Assembly: GCA_026874595.1 (NCBI GenBank)
Contig: CM049307.1
Coordinates: forward strand, 74,254,643-74,318,642
DNA: 64,000 nt
Source: Sipunculus nudus
Taxonomy: Eukaryota; Annelida; Sipuncula; Golfingiida; Sipunculidae
Direction of reading: 5' to 3'
The position numbers and the translations under genes are program-made. Shown here piece after piece: positions 1-12,152 of the stretch. Position 1 is the first letter of the stretch. The number at the start of each line of letters is the position of its first letter. The notes beneath the pieces are model-generated. The model was not told the origin of the DNA. It was given only the letters and a program-made list of their open reading frames with translations, and ran no database searches.

Positions 1-632
1 TCTGCCTTGGCCAAAATAATGTAATACATGTTCCTGCTTGCTGAAACAACGCGCGTTGCGGCTCATGATGAGACGGGGTTGTTTTGGTAAACAAACAAAC
101 GTGGACTGTGATTACCAACACGCAGAACCATTACAGGGTGCGAAACCGCCGTATGCGAGGTACTGAGACTGTGTGCTGGTAAACTTTTGTGTAAGGAAAA
201 ACTGAACTGGCAGTGTTGAGTAGGCATAATGATGCTCCTGATTATGTCTCTTTAAATAATGTAGGATCTTGAAGATATATAATTAATACCAACACTTCAT
301 TTTCATACGTTTTATTCATATTTAATCTTGTAGTGATCGACATTTTAATAACAATATTAATGTAATCTAAAGACGCATGCATTTTATGTCGCATTCTCGT
401 AATGAGATCCATATTTTACTTATTTAGCATATCTAATCTTTTCTTTTATTTTAAACTAATCATCATGATAATTCCAAGATTCATGACAATTTGAATTACA
501 GCTCTCAGTATTATATCTATAATATCAAGCAATGAATATCCGTTATCAAAAAGTTCTCCATGAGGCGTAATTAATTTTACCAAGTTCGACATCATGTTGA
601 CGACCAAGGATTACTGCAGGTTAACAACCTTT
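1..632. other. AT-rich non-coding stretch
   Basis: No coding signal, RNA gene or recognisable repeat is visible. The stretch ends where the 39-bp minisatellite begins. Confidence 0.5.
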
Positions 633-2060
633 GCCCATTGCAACTACTTTACCATCTCCAACTATTTTCCGCTGTAGTTTAACTACTTTACCAACTAAGA
701 CATTTGTCTGCTCCAATTTAACTTCTTTACCATCTCCGACATAAGTCTGCTGTAGGTTAACTGTTTTACCATCTAAGGCATTTGTCTGCTGTAGTTTAAC
801 TACTTAACCATCTCCGACATTTGTCTGCTGTAGTTTAACTACTTAACCATCTCCAACATTTGTCTGCTGTAGGTTAACTGTTTTACCATCTAAGGCATTT
901 GTCTGCTGTAGTTTAACTACTTAACCATCTCCGACATTTGTCTGCTGTAGTTTAACTGCTTAACCATCTCCAACATTTGTCTGCTGTAGTTTAACTACTT
1001 AACCATCTCCGACATTTGTCTGCTGTAGTTTAACTACTTACCATCTCCGACATTTGTCTGCTGTAGTTAAACTACTTAACCATCTCCGACATTTGTCTGC
1101 TGTAGTTAAACTACTTTACCATCTCCGACATTTGTCTGCTGTAGTTAAACTACTTAACCATCTCCGACATTTGTCTTCTGAAGTTAAACTAATTAACCAT
1201 CTCCGACATTTGTCTGCTGTAGTTAAACTACTTAACCATCTCCGACATTTGTCTGCTGGAGTTAAACTACTTAACCATCTCCGACATTTGCCTGCTGTAG
1301 TTTAACTACTTAACCATCTCCGACATTTTTGTCTGCTGTAGTTAAACTACTTAACCATCTCCGACATTTGTCTTCTGTAGTTAAACTAATTAACCATCTC
1401 CGACATTTGTCTTCTGTAGTTTAACTACTTTACCATCTAAGGCTTTTTTCTCCGACATTTGATGTTGGAGTTTAACTACTTTACCATCTCAGGCTTTTTT
1501 CTTCTGGAGTTTAACTGCTTAACCATCTCCGACATTTGCCTGCTGTAGTTAAACTATTTTACCATCTCCGACATTTGTCTTCTGTAGTTTAACTACTTAA
1601 CCATCTCCGACATTTGCCTGCTGTAGTTTAACTACTTAACCATCTCCGACATTTGTCTTCTGTAGTTTAACTACTTAACCATCTCCGACATTTGTCTGCT
1701 GTAGTTTAACTACTTAACCATCTCCGACATTTGTCTGCTGTAGTTAAACTACTTAACCATCTCCGACATTTGTCTTCTGTAGTTTAACTATTTTATCATC
1801 TCCGACATTTGTCTGCTCTATTTTAATTACTTTACCATCCCCAACATTTATCTGCTGTAGTTTAACTTCTTTACCATCTAAGGCTTTTGTCTCCGACATT
1901 TGCTGTTGTAGTTTAACTACTTTACCATCTCAGGCTTTTGTCTGCTGTAGTTTAACTACTTTACCATATCCGACATTTTCCAATTATAGTATTACTACTT
2001 TATCATCTCCGACTTTTGTCCGCTGCAGTTGATTTACTGTGCCATCTCTGACCGTTAATT
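633..2060. repeat. 39-bp minisatellite array
   Basis: About 36 imperfect tandem copies of a 39-bp unit built around CATCTCCGACATTTGTCTGC followed by TGTAGTTTAACTACTTAAC. Copies near 750-890 show a higher-order pattern: the variant TAGGTTAACTGTTTTACC recurs at 753 and 870, exactly three units apart, followed both times by CATCTAAGGC instead of CATCTCCGAC. Copies from about 1440 and 1870 carry small internal rearrangements. Both edges decay gradually. Because 39 is a multiple of three, a periodic open frame arises at 1054-1305; it is an artefact, not a gene. Confidence 0.95.
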
Positions 2061-3130
2061 GTTTGTCATTTCGCTTGTGTGTTTAGTAATATTTTTTCCC
2101 GGTTTGGTTTCTGTTCTTTTACATTGTAAACTTTAATTTGCCGTCTTCATTAATGATCCGCTGATTATGTTTCAGATATATAAAATCTATCGGTCTAACA
2201 GGCATAGAATAACTCAAAAAACAAAATGACTTTGAAAATGAAATAATACTTGTGTGTGTTTCTGTTTTTAACAGTTATTGAGTCAACTTTAGCCTCCTCA
2301 TCAAGAACCTGTTAATAGTATTTCAGATAGGATGCAAGCTGGCTTTGAAAATCGAATTGAGTCTTTTTTTTCAATATTTTTCCCAGTGTAATGTATAATT
2401 TATTTCTTCCCCTATGTTTTGCCTATTATATTTTAGATAATTGGTATTTGCTTGTCGTGGAGGTGTATATGGTAAAATTATAATGCAAAGTGGATTTGGA
2501 ATTGAATTTTATGCCGTTGATTCATAGATGTATTATATTATCTGATACAAAAAGACTGGGCAGTATATCAACGTTATTACAAATATGCCAAATATAAAAT
2601 GACTGACGAGTTATAATGCAAGGAAGATCTGATTCCTTTGTTGTCAGAAGTAATGATTGAATCACCGATTTTCTTTTGCGAATCGGTCTTCTAACTCTTC
2701 ATATCTCAATTCCGACATTGTCTAGTGTGTCAAATCCACGTGATATTTATATCATATTTCATTTTCTTATATAAATTAGTCTCTCTGTTTTCCGATGATT
2801 AAATATCATTTTCAATCCACGGATATCCCTCTTAGGGAATAACGATTTAACATCCGCTGTGGCAGTCAATATGGAATATTCCTTTTGGGTGGTACCAGGA
2901 GTGAAGTCTGGAGGAGTCACAAGGGGCCACGCACCCTCTCCTCTGTTCAGCTTTGCTTGCAACAATGAAGAAATGTTTTTTTATTTCTAGACATAATGAT
3001 TCCAAGAAATTATCGTGTGAGAGTAGATTTAAAATAGTTATAAGGGGATGATGTTTTCCTCAAGTTTCATTAAATGTTTTCATTAATATGTTTGAATCTA
3101 CCATGTGATAAAGAAGCAACTAGAATTATG
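2061..3130. other. AT-rich non-coding stretch
   Basis: Follows the minisatellite. No coding potential or recognisable repeat is seen. A short open frame on the minus strand at 2759-2965 has no family features. Confidence 0.4.
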
Positions 3131-3420
3131 AATTTTTTTTAGGATAGGTCTATGGCCTGTTGGTGGCACTGTCTATTGAATGAGGATGAAAATATAAATA
3201 CGATAAAAATATCTTGTGTTATGATTAAGCCTTTTAGATTTAAGGTTTTATATGTATGGGGTTAGGAATAATCCAGAAGTCACAAACCATCGTTAAGACA
3301 TTCCAGCGAATCTTTGGAATGAGGTTCAACGAGATTTCACCGACATGCCATTGAGGCACCGGCGGGGTTTAAACCCGAGACCTTCAGCTTCGAGTCCAAA
3401 GCCTTAACCACAAAGATTTA
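3131..3420 (-). repeat. tRNA-derived SINE, family A
   Basis: On the minus strand a tRNA-like head lies at about 3340-3420: TGGTTAAGGC resembles an A box and GGGTTTAAACCC a B box. A unique body follows, ending in the shared 3' module complementary to GGCCTGTTGGTGGCACTG (about 3154-3171) and an A-rich tail (poly-T at 3133-3140 on the plus strand). The 3' module and part of the head recur at 34606-34755, supporting a dispersed family. SINEs depend on LINE machinery; a partner LINE cannot be assigned here. Confidence 0.7.
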
Positions 3421-3808
3421 GGAATCATGCATTCCACACAAATAATAATTGGGTTAAACAGTTTGAAATATATACATATACATATAGAGGGAGAGAGAGA
3501 GCTGTATAAATAGCCATGTTGGTAGTTCACATATACAGCAGTGACGTCATAGTACTGCCCCCTGTGTAAACACCGCGAAGAGGCTTACATTTCGCTTTCA
3601 GCATATATTCATATAATGACACGATTTCTAATCATATATAATGATATGATGATTACATAAAAACAAAAAAAAAACTTCAATTTTTCATAACCCTTCAAAA
3701 CTGCACACATATACCATGTCCCCTTCGGACGCTCTACACTCAGATGGAACTCCCCAAATGTTTTGCCTAAGCGTCCCGGACTCTTCAAACTTTCTTCCTA
3801 TTGAAAGC

Positions 3809-3852
<44 letters not shown>

Positions 3853-6040
3853 CATAGGACCTTGCTACACCCCTATAGACCCGGGGCGGTATGTTTCTCA
3901 AATGACTCTTATTATTTTTCTAAGGGATCAAGGCCGTGGACCAATCCAATATTATTACACTAGAAGGGCCAGAAATTAATTTTCCCTCGGGCTTAGTTCA
4001 AGTGCACGTGACCTCAGCCACACTCATTCATCGGAGGCTTTAATCTCATAAATCGTATAGATTATAGCCGCGGGAACTGTTGTTAATGGTAATTATTGTC
4101 CCCTGGATTAAAGCCATTGCATTATCTGCTTCATTATAGATTCCTTCTCCGGAAACCTTCAATTACGTCTCGATTTTCCTATAATAATGTCAAAATGCCA
4201 CATTTGACATGACGCTCCTTATGATTTGAAATGAAAGCGGAGCTGCAATACTAAATTGTAATTGTGCTGCGGAGCTGGGGAGCGTCACTGGGATTACGGG
4301 GGCTGTTTCTTCTCCCAATCAACAGAAGAAGTTTTATTAGCTTATCGCTTTAAACAACAGATTGAAAATCGTCTTTATATTTTTAAGATATGCATTATTC
4401 CGTGGAAACGTTAAAAAATAAAAAAGATAAATGGATCCTGAAAAACGTCAAAGGATCCCTTAGTTAGATATTCGTATTTGGTTTTAGTAGTAGCCGAGGC
4501 TGCATGCCGTTAAGGATGCCTCACCATCGTCGCTGAGTATGCAAGTCGAGCTCGTCAAATATAGGCCTATATCTACCGTTATCTCTATTCCCTCTTCGTT
4601 TTAAATATTATTATAATCGTGTAAATGATGAAAACGGAGCTGGCCCTTAATAAAGGTCCAACAAAGGTTAAAAAAATGCAAGCAATTCCATTCTGTATTG
4701 AAGCAATGGGAACAGGACTGGGGAGCAATTATCCTCCAGTCTTCATTGGCAGACGGAAAGAAAACCAGGTTTAATGCCAGGTCGCGGCCTGGCGCTTATG
4801 GACTGAAGAATATCTATTTATATGAAGATACCTGGTTAAAAATTAGGAATATCATATTAAGATTCGCTCAAAAGCTTAGATAAACGCTTTTTGCTGTTCA
4901 CTGCTGTTCAATTAATTTAGAATATATTCAGTTTAGAATCTTGTTTACAAAAGAATATGCGTTCACATTGACCTGTACAAAACCTTCAGTTTATTTTCTT
5001 ATGTGAAAGTTAAAGCGGCCGTTCGTGTCCTGTTCTCCTTTAACCTTATTTAATTCACCAACAGATAGACGTCTAGTCGTTTCCATAATGAAAATTACAC
5101 CAGAACGTCTTACCAGTTACCTCACGAAATATTAAACAGAACTTCTCTTCAATAGCATACGTAAAATCTAAATTAAGGCCTTTCCGTTTACATGGTGAAA
5201 TTGTTCTTTGACAAACGGACAAAGCAATTGCATGGTAAGGTAAGGTATTTGATAACGTTCTCTTGGGTATTTAAGACGTACTAAATACGTCACATTACGT
5301 ATAATAAACCCGTTTTAATTAATGCATTTGTCTTTCTCCTAAGGTGTCTATTTGTTCTTCAAGTAAATATATATGCTGATGTGATTTCTCCTATACTAAG
5401 TCTCTCTGCGTTACCTGTTCTCTTGGCCGGTTCCGTTAGAGGAAAGCAGCTTTCACACCTGTGGCGTAAATGATTTTCAACAACCTGACAGGAACGTGTG
5501 CATCAGAATGCCTTTGGGTAAGGGAATGTACACCCTAAGGATGCCAGACCTAATTGATTTAGAACACAGAGGGAATTTAATGAGTTTTCGCAAGCGTAAG
5601 GCGACTGAAAAGGGCGGCCAAATCAGATCATGTTCCAAGTTTATCACCGGCCCTGCGTAGCCATGCGTCACACGTGGTACCGTAATGTCCTCTGCCTTAA
5701 TTATGGATCCGCGGGAGGATATTAGGCGCCAAAATGAGGTGTTATAAGATGATGTAATGTTATTCGTGGGAGAAGTATGCTGATGGACTTGGTCATAAAT
5801 ATTCATTGAGTTACCAAGGCTGCGCGAGCCTGCCCCTTCAAGGTAAAATCGCCCATGGCCTAATCTCCGGAGTGCTTTGTGTGGCGCTTTAACGGTATTT
5901 AGGTGGTGGGCTGAGTGGAGGATCTTGTATTGGAGGTTTTGGGGAGGGTCTCGGGACTTAATTTCTCATATATTCTTGCAACGAGGAATGGACTGATACC
6001 TGCACCTCTATAGTTATGAACTATTTATTACTTTGTGATG

Positions 6041-6041
<1 letters not shown>
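3421..6041. other. Non-coding stretch with candidate conserved element
   Basis: Holds a short GA-rich run near 3487-3501, a TGACGTCA palindrome near 3542, a (TA)n tract and otherwise unique AT-rich DNA. The 4010-4310 interval is denser in homeodomain-type motifs and less repetitive. A 109-codon open frame on the minus strand (5477-5806) shows no domain and is not called as a gene. Confidence 0.35.
3812..3850. repeat. (TA)n microsatellite
   Basis: Pure alternating TA of about 39 bp. Confidence 0.95.

Positions 6042-6111
<70 letters not shown>
6042..6111. repeat. (TA)n microsatellite
   Basis: Pure alternating TA of about 70 bp. Confidence 0.95.
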
Positions 6112-6113
<2 letters not shown>

Positions 6114-6713
6114 CCCGCATTGTTTATTCCGCTGGAGAGACGCGTGCGCCGATCAAAAGACACGATAATTGCGACCTGGTTCCGAAAATAAGACGTTTTA
6201 CTTATTCAAGGAGGCCAGCACTTAATACATGTCTGACTGCACGTTGGTTGCGCTCCCAAGAACAGTCCTGAGCTGTCGGTGGTAACAGATATATCCCTTA
6301 AGGAGTCGTATCGTTTCTATAATCGCACTTAGTAGTCTGTACTGTGGCCGTGCCTTTTATTCTGGTACACAAGGGACAAAGCAGTTATACAAGTGCCATT
6401 TGTAAAGACACAAACGTTTGTGGCATTAGCAATGCTACACGTATATCTTATTCAAAAGGGCATATTAAATTGTAATGTATCGTGCCCCTTTTTTTCTCCT
6501 CTTTGTACAAAGAATATGTTGACCGCATGTAGGTGGCACTGTATACTGGATGAAGATGATGGTAATGAAATGATGAGAATGATTTGTATTTATTAGGGTT
6601 CATGCTCTCTGCTAACAGCAATAACCTCAAAAGGTACAAGCCTTCTAAATAATACAACAATATTATCCTATACATATTAGTTTAAAAGTACCCCATAATC
6701 ATGCCCTCAACCA
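6112..6713. other. Non-coding stretch
   Basis: Nothing coding. GTAGGTGGCACTGTATACTG near 6530 resembles the 3' module of SINE family A and may be a degraded fragment. Confidence 0.35.
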
Positions 6714-7135
6714 CACATACCGTACCACACTGCGCAGAATCGTATTCGATGGGAGTAAGACTCTGCTGGTTAGGGTTGTCTGCAACCCACCATGCACCGG
6801 GCTTCTACATGCAAAGATGGCGTTAGAACAATTGGTGAAGATGGTAATGTAGTCCGTTCTAATAAGTTGGAAAGGAATGTTTCAAGGCAATTAACATAGA
6901 AATGATTGTGTTTGTGGTAAAGACTTCAATAAAAAAGGTAGTATTTTATATAACAGAAGGTGTTTCCATGAAATGTAACAAAATTTAATGATAAATTTTG
7001 ACAGTTGAGACAAGTAGTCCCGGTCGTCCAACAATGCCTAACCGAAAGAGGTTCGTTTTGAGTAGAAACGACTACTGGCGGGAGGGAGATTCCGTACCAG
7101 TTCACCTTTACCCCGAGCATGCGTACCACGCTTCA
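6714..7135 (+). repeat. Dispersed repeat D, copy 1
   Basis: About 420 bp that aligns by eye, in the same order, to 57128-57600 (+) and 42213-42600 (-), and over its last quarter to 12046-12152 (-). Shared blocks run from the start motif CACTGCGCAG, through TTTGTGGTAAAGACTTCA and GACAGTTGAGA, to TTCGTTTTGAGTAGAAACGA near the end. No terminal inverted repeat, tRNA head or open frame was recognised, so the class is unknown. Confidence 0.75.
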
Positions 7136-7309
7136 TGATCGTCTGAAGTCTTCAGAAAAATAAGCCAGCTTTGCGGTATTTTGTTCAGTGATCCGGATAC
7201 GAGCCACGAATAACCTCCCAGTTGAATATAAAATACCATCTGTCCCGATATCTTGTTATAGGTGATAGGAATGGGTTTCATTGAAAAATATTAAAAACGA
7301 TCGAAGATC

Positions 7310-8061
7310 GCGGCACTCGTGTCTGGCCGCGTATTACATTCTATGTTTAATCCGTACTGGTTGAACTCTCGTTGTCATGTTTGGCCTTGGGTTTTCACGC
7401 TTGGTCGTGGGTCATGTGATGAGCTTGGTATGTGGAGATACACAGCGCTGTTTTTCTGGAGAATTCCTGAAACGCATGTAGACTGTGTTGTGCAAGATCT
7501 TATAGACTGTTCGAGAAGTGGAAGATACTCGGCTTGAGGTGTGAAGGTATATAAAGGGGTGTGTTTTAGAACGAGAGGGCAGAGAGCAGAGAAGATTTCA
7601 GCGGACGCAGAAGCGTGTCAGATTCTAGGACCTTATCCGACTAATGCGGCAATTATAGACTTTCTCCTGGATTTTATACATTTGGACTTCAGTTTACATT
7701 CTGGGTTATTGCAAGAACTTTCCACTGGACTGTCATTCTCCGAGAGTTTACATTTAAAGGACTTACCGTGGTGACGGTGTTGGTATCCAGGTACTGTGCA
7801 CGTTATTTTTCTATGTGATTGTATTGACTTGTTGCTATACCGCTGTTTTACTGTATAATTGTATTGATTTAGTGTATTGTATTGTTAGGGTTGTTTTAAG
7901 AATAAATTATAGTTATTTGTTAACAAAAACCACTGACTTCTTTATTCATTCCTCTAGACATTTCACGCTGCCTAGTGTTACAGAATCTGATTTTTTAATC
8001 TCCGTTACAGAATTTGTGTTCATCACGCATACGTGATCTGTTTGTATTAGGTTCCGTAACA
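7310..8061 (+). mobile_element. Gmr1-like LTR, 5'-truncated (first of tandem pair)
   Basis: Homologous to the LTRs at 27641-28439 and 33727-34550. Landmarks in order: a degraded tRNA-like block ending TTTAATCCGTACTGGTTGAA, a TATA box (TATATAAAGGGG at 7548), an R/U5 region with AATAAATTATAGTTATTTGT, and the terminus GGTTCCGTAACA. The first roughly 100 bp of the LTR are missing. It abuts a second LTR in the same orientation with no internal retroelement sequence between. Confidence 0.85.
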
Positions 8062-8847
8062 TTGTGTGACACGGGCGTAACTCGTGTTGTAACGCTCTTG
8101 CCTGGCCACGTGTTGCACTCTCGGTTTAATCCGTACTGGTTGAACTCTCGTTGTCATGCTAGCTTTCTCGCCTGGTCGAGCCGGAGCGAGCTCACGTGTG
8201 CACCCTTGTATGTAGAGACACAGCGATGTTTTTCTAGATGATTCCTGTAACGCGTGTTTACTGTGTATTATGTTAGATTGTTCTAGAAATAGAAGCTTCT
8301 CGGCTTGAGGTGAAAAGTAATATAAAGGGGCTGTGTTTTAGAGCCGAGAGGGAGGTGAGAGAATATTCCAGCGGACACAGACGTGTGGGACCTATCCGAT
8401 TATCATGTAATTTCAGGGATTCTACTAACACTTTACAATTTAGTGCTGCCTGCCTCAAGTTACTTTCTGGATTGTTACAAGAGCTTTATATTGGACTGTT
8501 GTTCTCTGAGAGAATTAGTGTGAACTGTTCGCCGGATTATACATTTTAAAGGACATATCGTTGTGAAAGTGGTGGTATCCAGGTACTGTTTCTTTTTTTA
8601 TATTTAACTGTGTGGTTGTATTAATTATGTGTGATACTGTGTCATTGTATTGATTTAGTGCATTGTAATGTTAGGGTTGTTTTAAGAATAAACTATAGTT
8701 ATTTGTTAACAAAATAACACTGACTTCTTTATTCATTCCCCTAGACATTTCACCCTGCCTAGTGGTACAAAATCTGATTTTTTTATCTCCTCGGCAAGGT
8801 TTGTGTTCATCACGCATATGTGATCTGTTGATATTAGGTTCCGTAAC
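8062..8847 (+). mobile_element. Gmr1-like LTR, 5'-truncated (second of tandem pair)
   Basis: Begins at the point of the LTR just before the tRNA-like block (GTAACTCGTGTTGTAACGC, then CGGTTTAATCC) and continues through the TATA box (TATAAAGGGG at 8321) to the end GGTTCCGTAAC. It lacks the first roughly 95 bp, including TGTTAC. Sequence around CCGTACTGGTTGAACTCTCG is shared with the preceding copy but not with the 27-34 kb element, so the two form their own subfamily. Confidence 0.85.
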
Positions 8848-9806
8848 GACATGCATATATCGGTATTCATAATGAAACCTACAATCCACCTGCATCCATG
8901 GTCGACTTGCCGTCCGAAGATTGTTGGCTGCGCAAGGTTCTGTTTTGATGCTGTTCGTTACTTTGTGTTCGTATATCTCTGACAAGATTAGATTTTTTTG
9001 CATGTGCATACATAATTGTGTTTAATCAATTACGAAATAATGCAATCGATTCAATCGATTTTGAAAGAAAATGACCAATCATCGATTTAATCGATCAATC
9101 GGCACACCATTACTTTTTAAAAGACAAATTATGATTTTTCTTTGTCTATAAACCACACCAGAATACTCAGTGTTAGCATTTGGTGATAGGTGTCTCATGT
9201 TAAAAATGGATTTCTATTAAGTAGTTAAAATATGTCTGTTAACTGAATTATAAAAGCATTTTTGCTCTATAAGCTGCCTATTTTATTCCTTAAAAACGGA
9301 TGGTTATTGATATGATTCGTTTTGATCAAAGTAATAATTACAAAACTAAACTTTTCCTTGCATGTTGCTCAAATCCTTGCTGAAACCTCCGGAAATTATG
9401 CTTCATATGACACCGGAAAAGGAAACAGTGGAGAGCAGACGAGTGGTTTGAATAAATGGCAGGCAATACCGCGACGCTTTAAGTATCTTGGATTAGTCTT
9501 GGCTGTCTGTGCCGATCTTCAGTATCCGCTCGATATTTCTATCCCGGAAGCTGATTAAGTTCAAAGAGGTAGCTGAGAGTTACATAAATATTTTCATAAG
9601 GCTTATAGAGAAATCGACTCCAGCCTTGCCCCTTTCAACGTTTCATCCGGCAGGCGATCTTTACAAGAAGAATATATATAACTATATATGGCAGCATAAA
9701 CCTCGCGCAATTTAAAACACAGAATGATATAAATACACATTATCTTAACTTGGTATAAGTGAATAAATATACATTATAGCATATTATCTTTATCTTGTTG
9801 ATTGTT
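8848..9806. other. Non-coding stretch with ATCGAT-rich patch
   Basis: Unique AT-rich DNA. At about 9041-9102 it contains repeated, partly palindromic CAATCGAT/ATCGATTTAATCGAT motifs. No gene is supported. Confidence 0.4.
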
Positions 9807-9842
9807 CAGTGGCGTCAATTTTTCTTCAAGGGGGGGGGGGGG
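9807..9842 (+). repeat. Possible orphan hAT-type transposon end
   Basis: CAGTGGCGTCAATT followed by a G-run. The first 14 bases equal the inverted right end of the MITE at 13930-14063. No matching partner end was found near it, so it may be a solitary or degraded copy. Confidence 0.45.
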
Positions 9843-10341
9843 CGACGACTTATTGGGGTAAGCTGGGTGTTGTTCTAAGCCTTTACGGATTTGAAATATT
9901 TCACTTTGTTATAAATGTATTCTTACGAAACAGAGCTGTCGAACACAAGTAAGTGTATTTAAGTCCTAAACTGTATATATTACGTACACGTCCTTTCATT
10001 AGTTGAGCACTTTAAAACCCCATGCCTTTTCACAATCAATATTTATATATTAATAGATAATAATATGGTATGACAACAAGAAATGTAACAAAAGCCTCTT
10101 ATCCAAGTAGAAGCCGGAGGATTGCTTAGGGATGACCGCGCCCTCATCCACATACTACAGTAGTAGTACCTAAGTTCAGTTTGTACGGTATGTTTCCTGT
10201 GCCGTAGTACAGCGAACTTTACTGAAGTTTCAAAAGTTCTTACTGAAGTTCTTGAAACCTTTGTGCCATGCTATTAATAGAAATATCCCCGGGCTTTTCC
10301 ATTAAGTCTTAGCATTTTAAGATTGATCACTCGTCTTGATA

Positions 10342-10344
<3 letters not shown>

Positions 10345-10399
<55 letters not shown>

Positions 10400-10412
10400 A
10401 TACACACACACA
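10345..10412. repeat. (TA)n/(TG,CA) compound microsatellite
   Basis: Alternating TA to about 10391, then TGTATG and a CA run. Confidence 0.9.
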
Positions 10413-10805
10413 ATGTCTCTTTTATTCCTTTGTTGTTTGGGGGCCTCTGCGAGAACGCTGCAGGACATATTATTTCAAAGCTGTCGTTCCCGGTTCAACC
10501 CGCTGAACCCCATTTTTAGCATCTTTGAAGATTAAACTTAACCAAACCTCAAACACAAACAAGGAAATCTAATGAGCCCTACAAAGGATTTCTTTGGAAG
10601 AAAATAAAGGAAAACCTGCATGTACCTTAATACAATTTACGCAACATATGACAAATACAGATTGTTTCCTAATGTACCAGTGGGGGTCGGTATATTTATA
10701 AGTATAGATCAATACCTTTCAGTGTAAAATCTTGCAATGTACTCATTTGCGATCACTTTTGATACACATCTTGTTTTGTTGTTGAAGGTTTATTGACATT
10801 GAGTC

Positions 10806-10808
<3 letters not shown>

Positions 10809-10868
<60 letters not shown>
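10809..10868. repeat. (TA)n microsatellite
   Basis: Alternating TA with one AAA interruption. Confidence 0.9.
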
Positions 10869-10871
<3 letters not shown>

Positions 10872-12045
10872 AAAACTAAATACCGAACTCTTATGTTTCT
10901 ACATGACCCATAAAATTTGAATGCAGTTTATGTTGAGATTTTAAATCCATCAACCCGATGCAATGATTGTCATCTACATTATGTAAATACATGCACATGA
11001 CCAAATGTACAAAATAAACTTAAGAGACCGAAATTGAGCTCATGCACAAATGTATATCATTATATATGTATGGAATACAAATGTATATCATTTATCTAGT
11101 TAAAGGGTTTAGACACAGAGAGACGTTTGGTACCTCCCTATAGCCCTCGTGTATATAGATCCGCCGTCAGAACATTTTATTTGCTCCACATATATATTCA
11201 ACCTTTCTTCATATTGAGGATATTGTCAACGCTCTGCATAAACAAAAGGTTAGGGATTATATTCGCCGCAAAAAGAAATAAACTACTTTGACATCAGAGA
11301 TCGCTGTACTGATATAAATCAGTATTAACTGAACAGAGTCAAATTCAGTCAATCCTATCCAACCAAAACCCGTTCACCTAATATACAGCGTCTCCTAAAC
11401 AACGATATCTACAGACATCTGTTTGACCATTTATGCCACAAGATTTGAGGTCTCTTTGTGACGTCAGATATGACCTCTCATGCAAAGGAATTTATGGATA
11501 CGCACACTGAATTAATGAATGTTTAATAACATATTCTCTGCTTCATACTGTTGTTTTATATAAGAATAGGATTTTAATGCAATATCTGTATCTTAATTGA
11601 TAGCGATAGAATTTAATCGTTGTCCTACAGTTCATCTGAGGTCAATTCGAAGAAGCGTTTTTATATAAAGACATGTCGCAGCTCTTTTAACAGAAATTAC
11701 GCCAAATGTGTATCTCTAATTGCTGAACTGATTCTGTTGAACTTTCCATTACCGTTCAAACTCGAGAATGTGTAAAAGGAGTTAATAAAAAGACACGGAA
11801 AACCTTACACAACCATTCATACTTATGGAACAAAACGATCCCTTCACTTTTATCTCAGGAATGTTTAGTGGAACAATGTATTTTTTATTAAAAAAAAGAA
11901 TTGTTTAATACCTGTTATTTGACTGTAATTGCCATACAATATTTGCAGACCAGCCGAGGGTAGGGTGCTGAAGGTTGATTGGATGTACAGTTACCCCGTT
12001 TCTATAAGGGCTGTTGAGTTTATTTCTATATCGATTTTTGAACCC

Positions 12046-12152
12046 AGATTTCACCCTTCCTCCAGAGATCATTTCTACTCAAAACGAACCCTTTTCCGGT
12101 TTAGCGCAATGGACGTCATGCACTACTTATCTCAACTGTCAAACTTTTAAAT
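12046..12152 (-). repeat. Dispersed repeat D, 3' fragment
   Basis: The reverse complement contains GACAGTTGAGATAAGTAGT and TTCGTTTTGAGTAGAAA at the same spacing as in the copy at 6714-7135. It ends CTGGAGGAAGGGTG, as in the copy at 42213-42600. Only the terminal quarter of the repeat is present. Confidence 0.7.

Larger units (their letters stand above)
9843..12045. other. AT-rich non-coding stretch
   Basis: Contains two (TA)n tracts and otherwise no recognisable gene or repeat. Confidence 0.4.

Noticed and set aside
1054-1305. 83-codon open frame with a repeated 13-residue peptide
   Set aside because: It is the translation of the 39-bp minisatellite. Other copies in the same array carry stops or frameshifts.
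633-2060. CRISPR array
   Set aside because: The units are contiguous diverging tandem repeats without unique spacers, in a eukaryotic genome.
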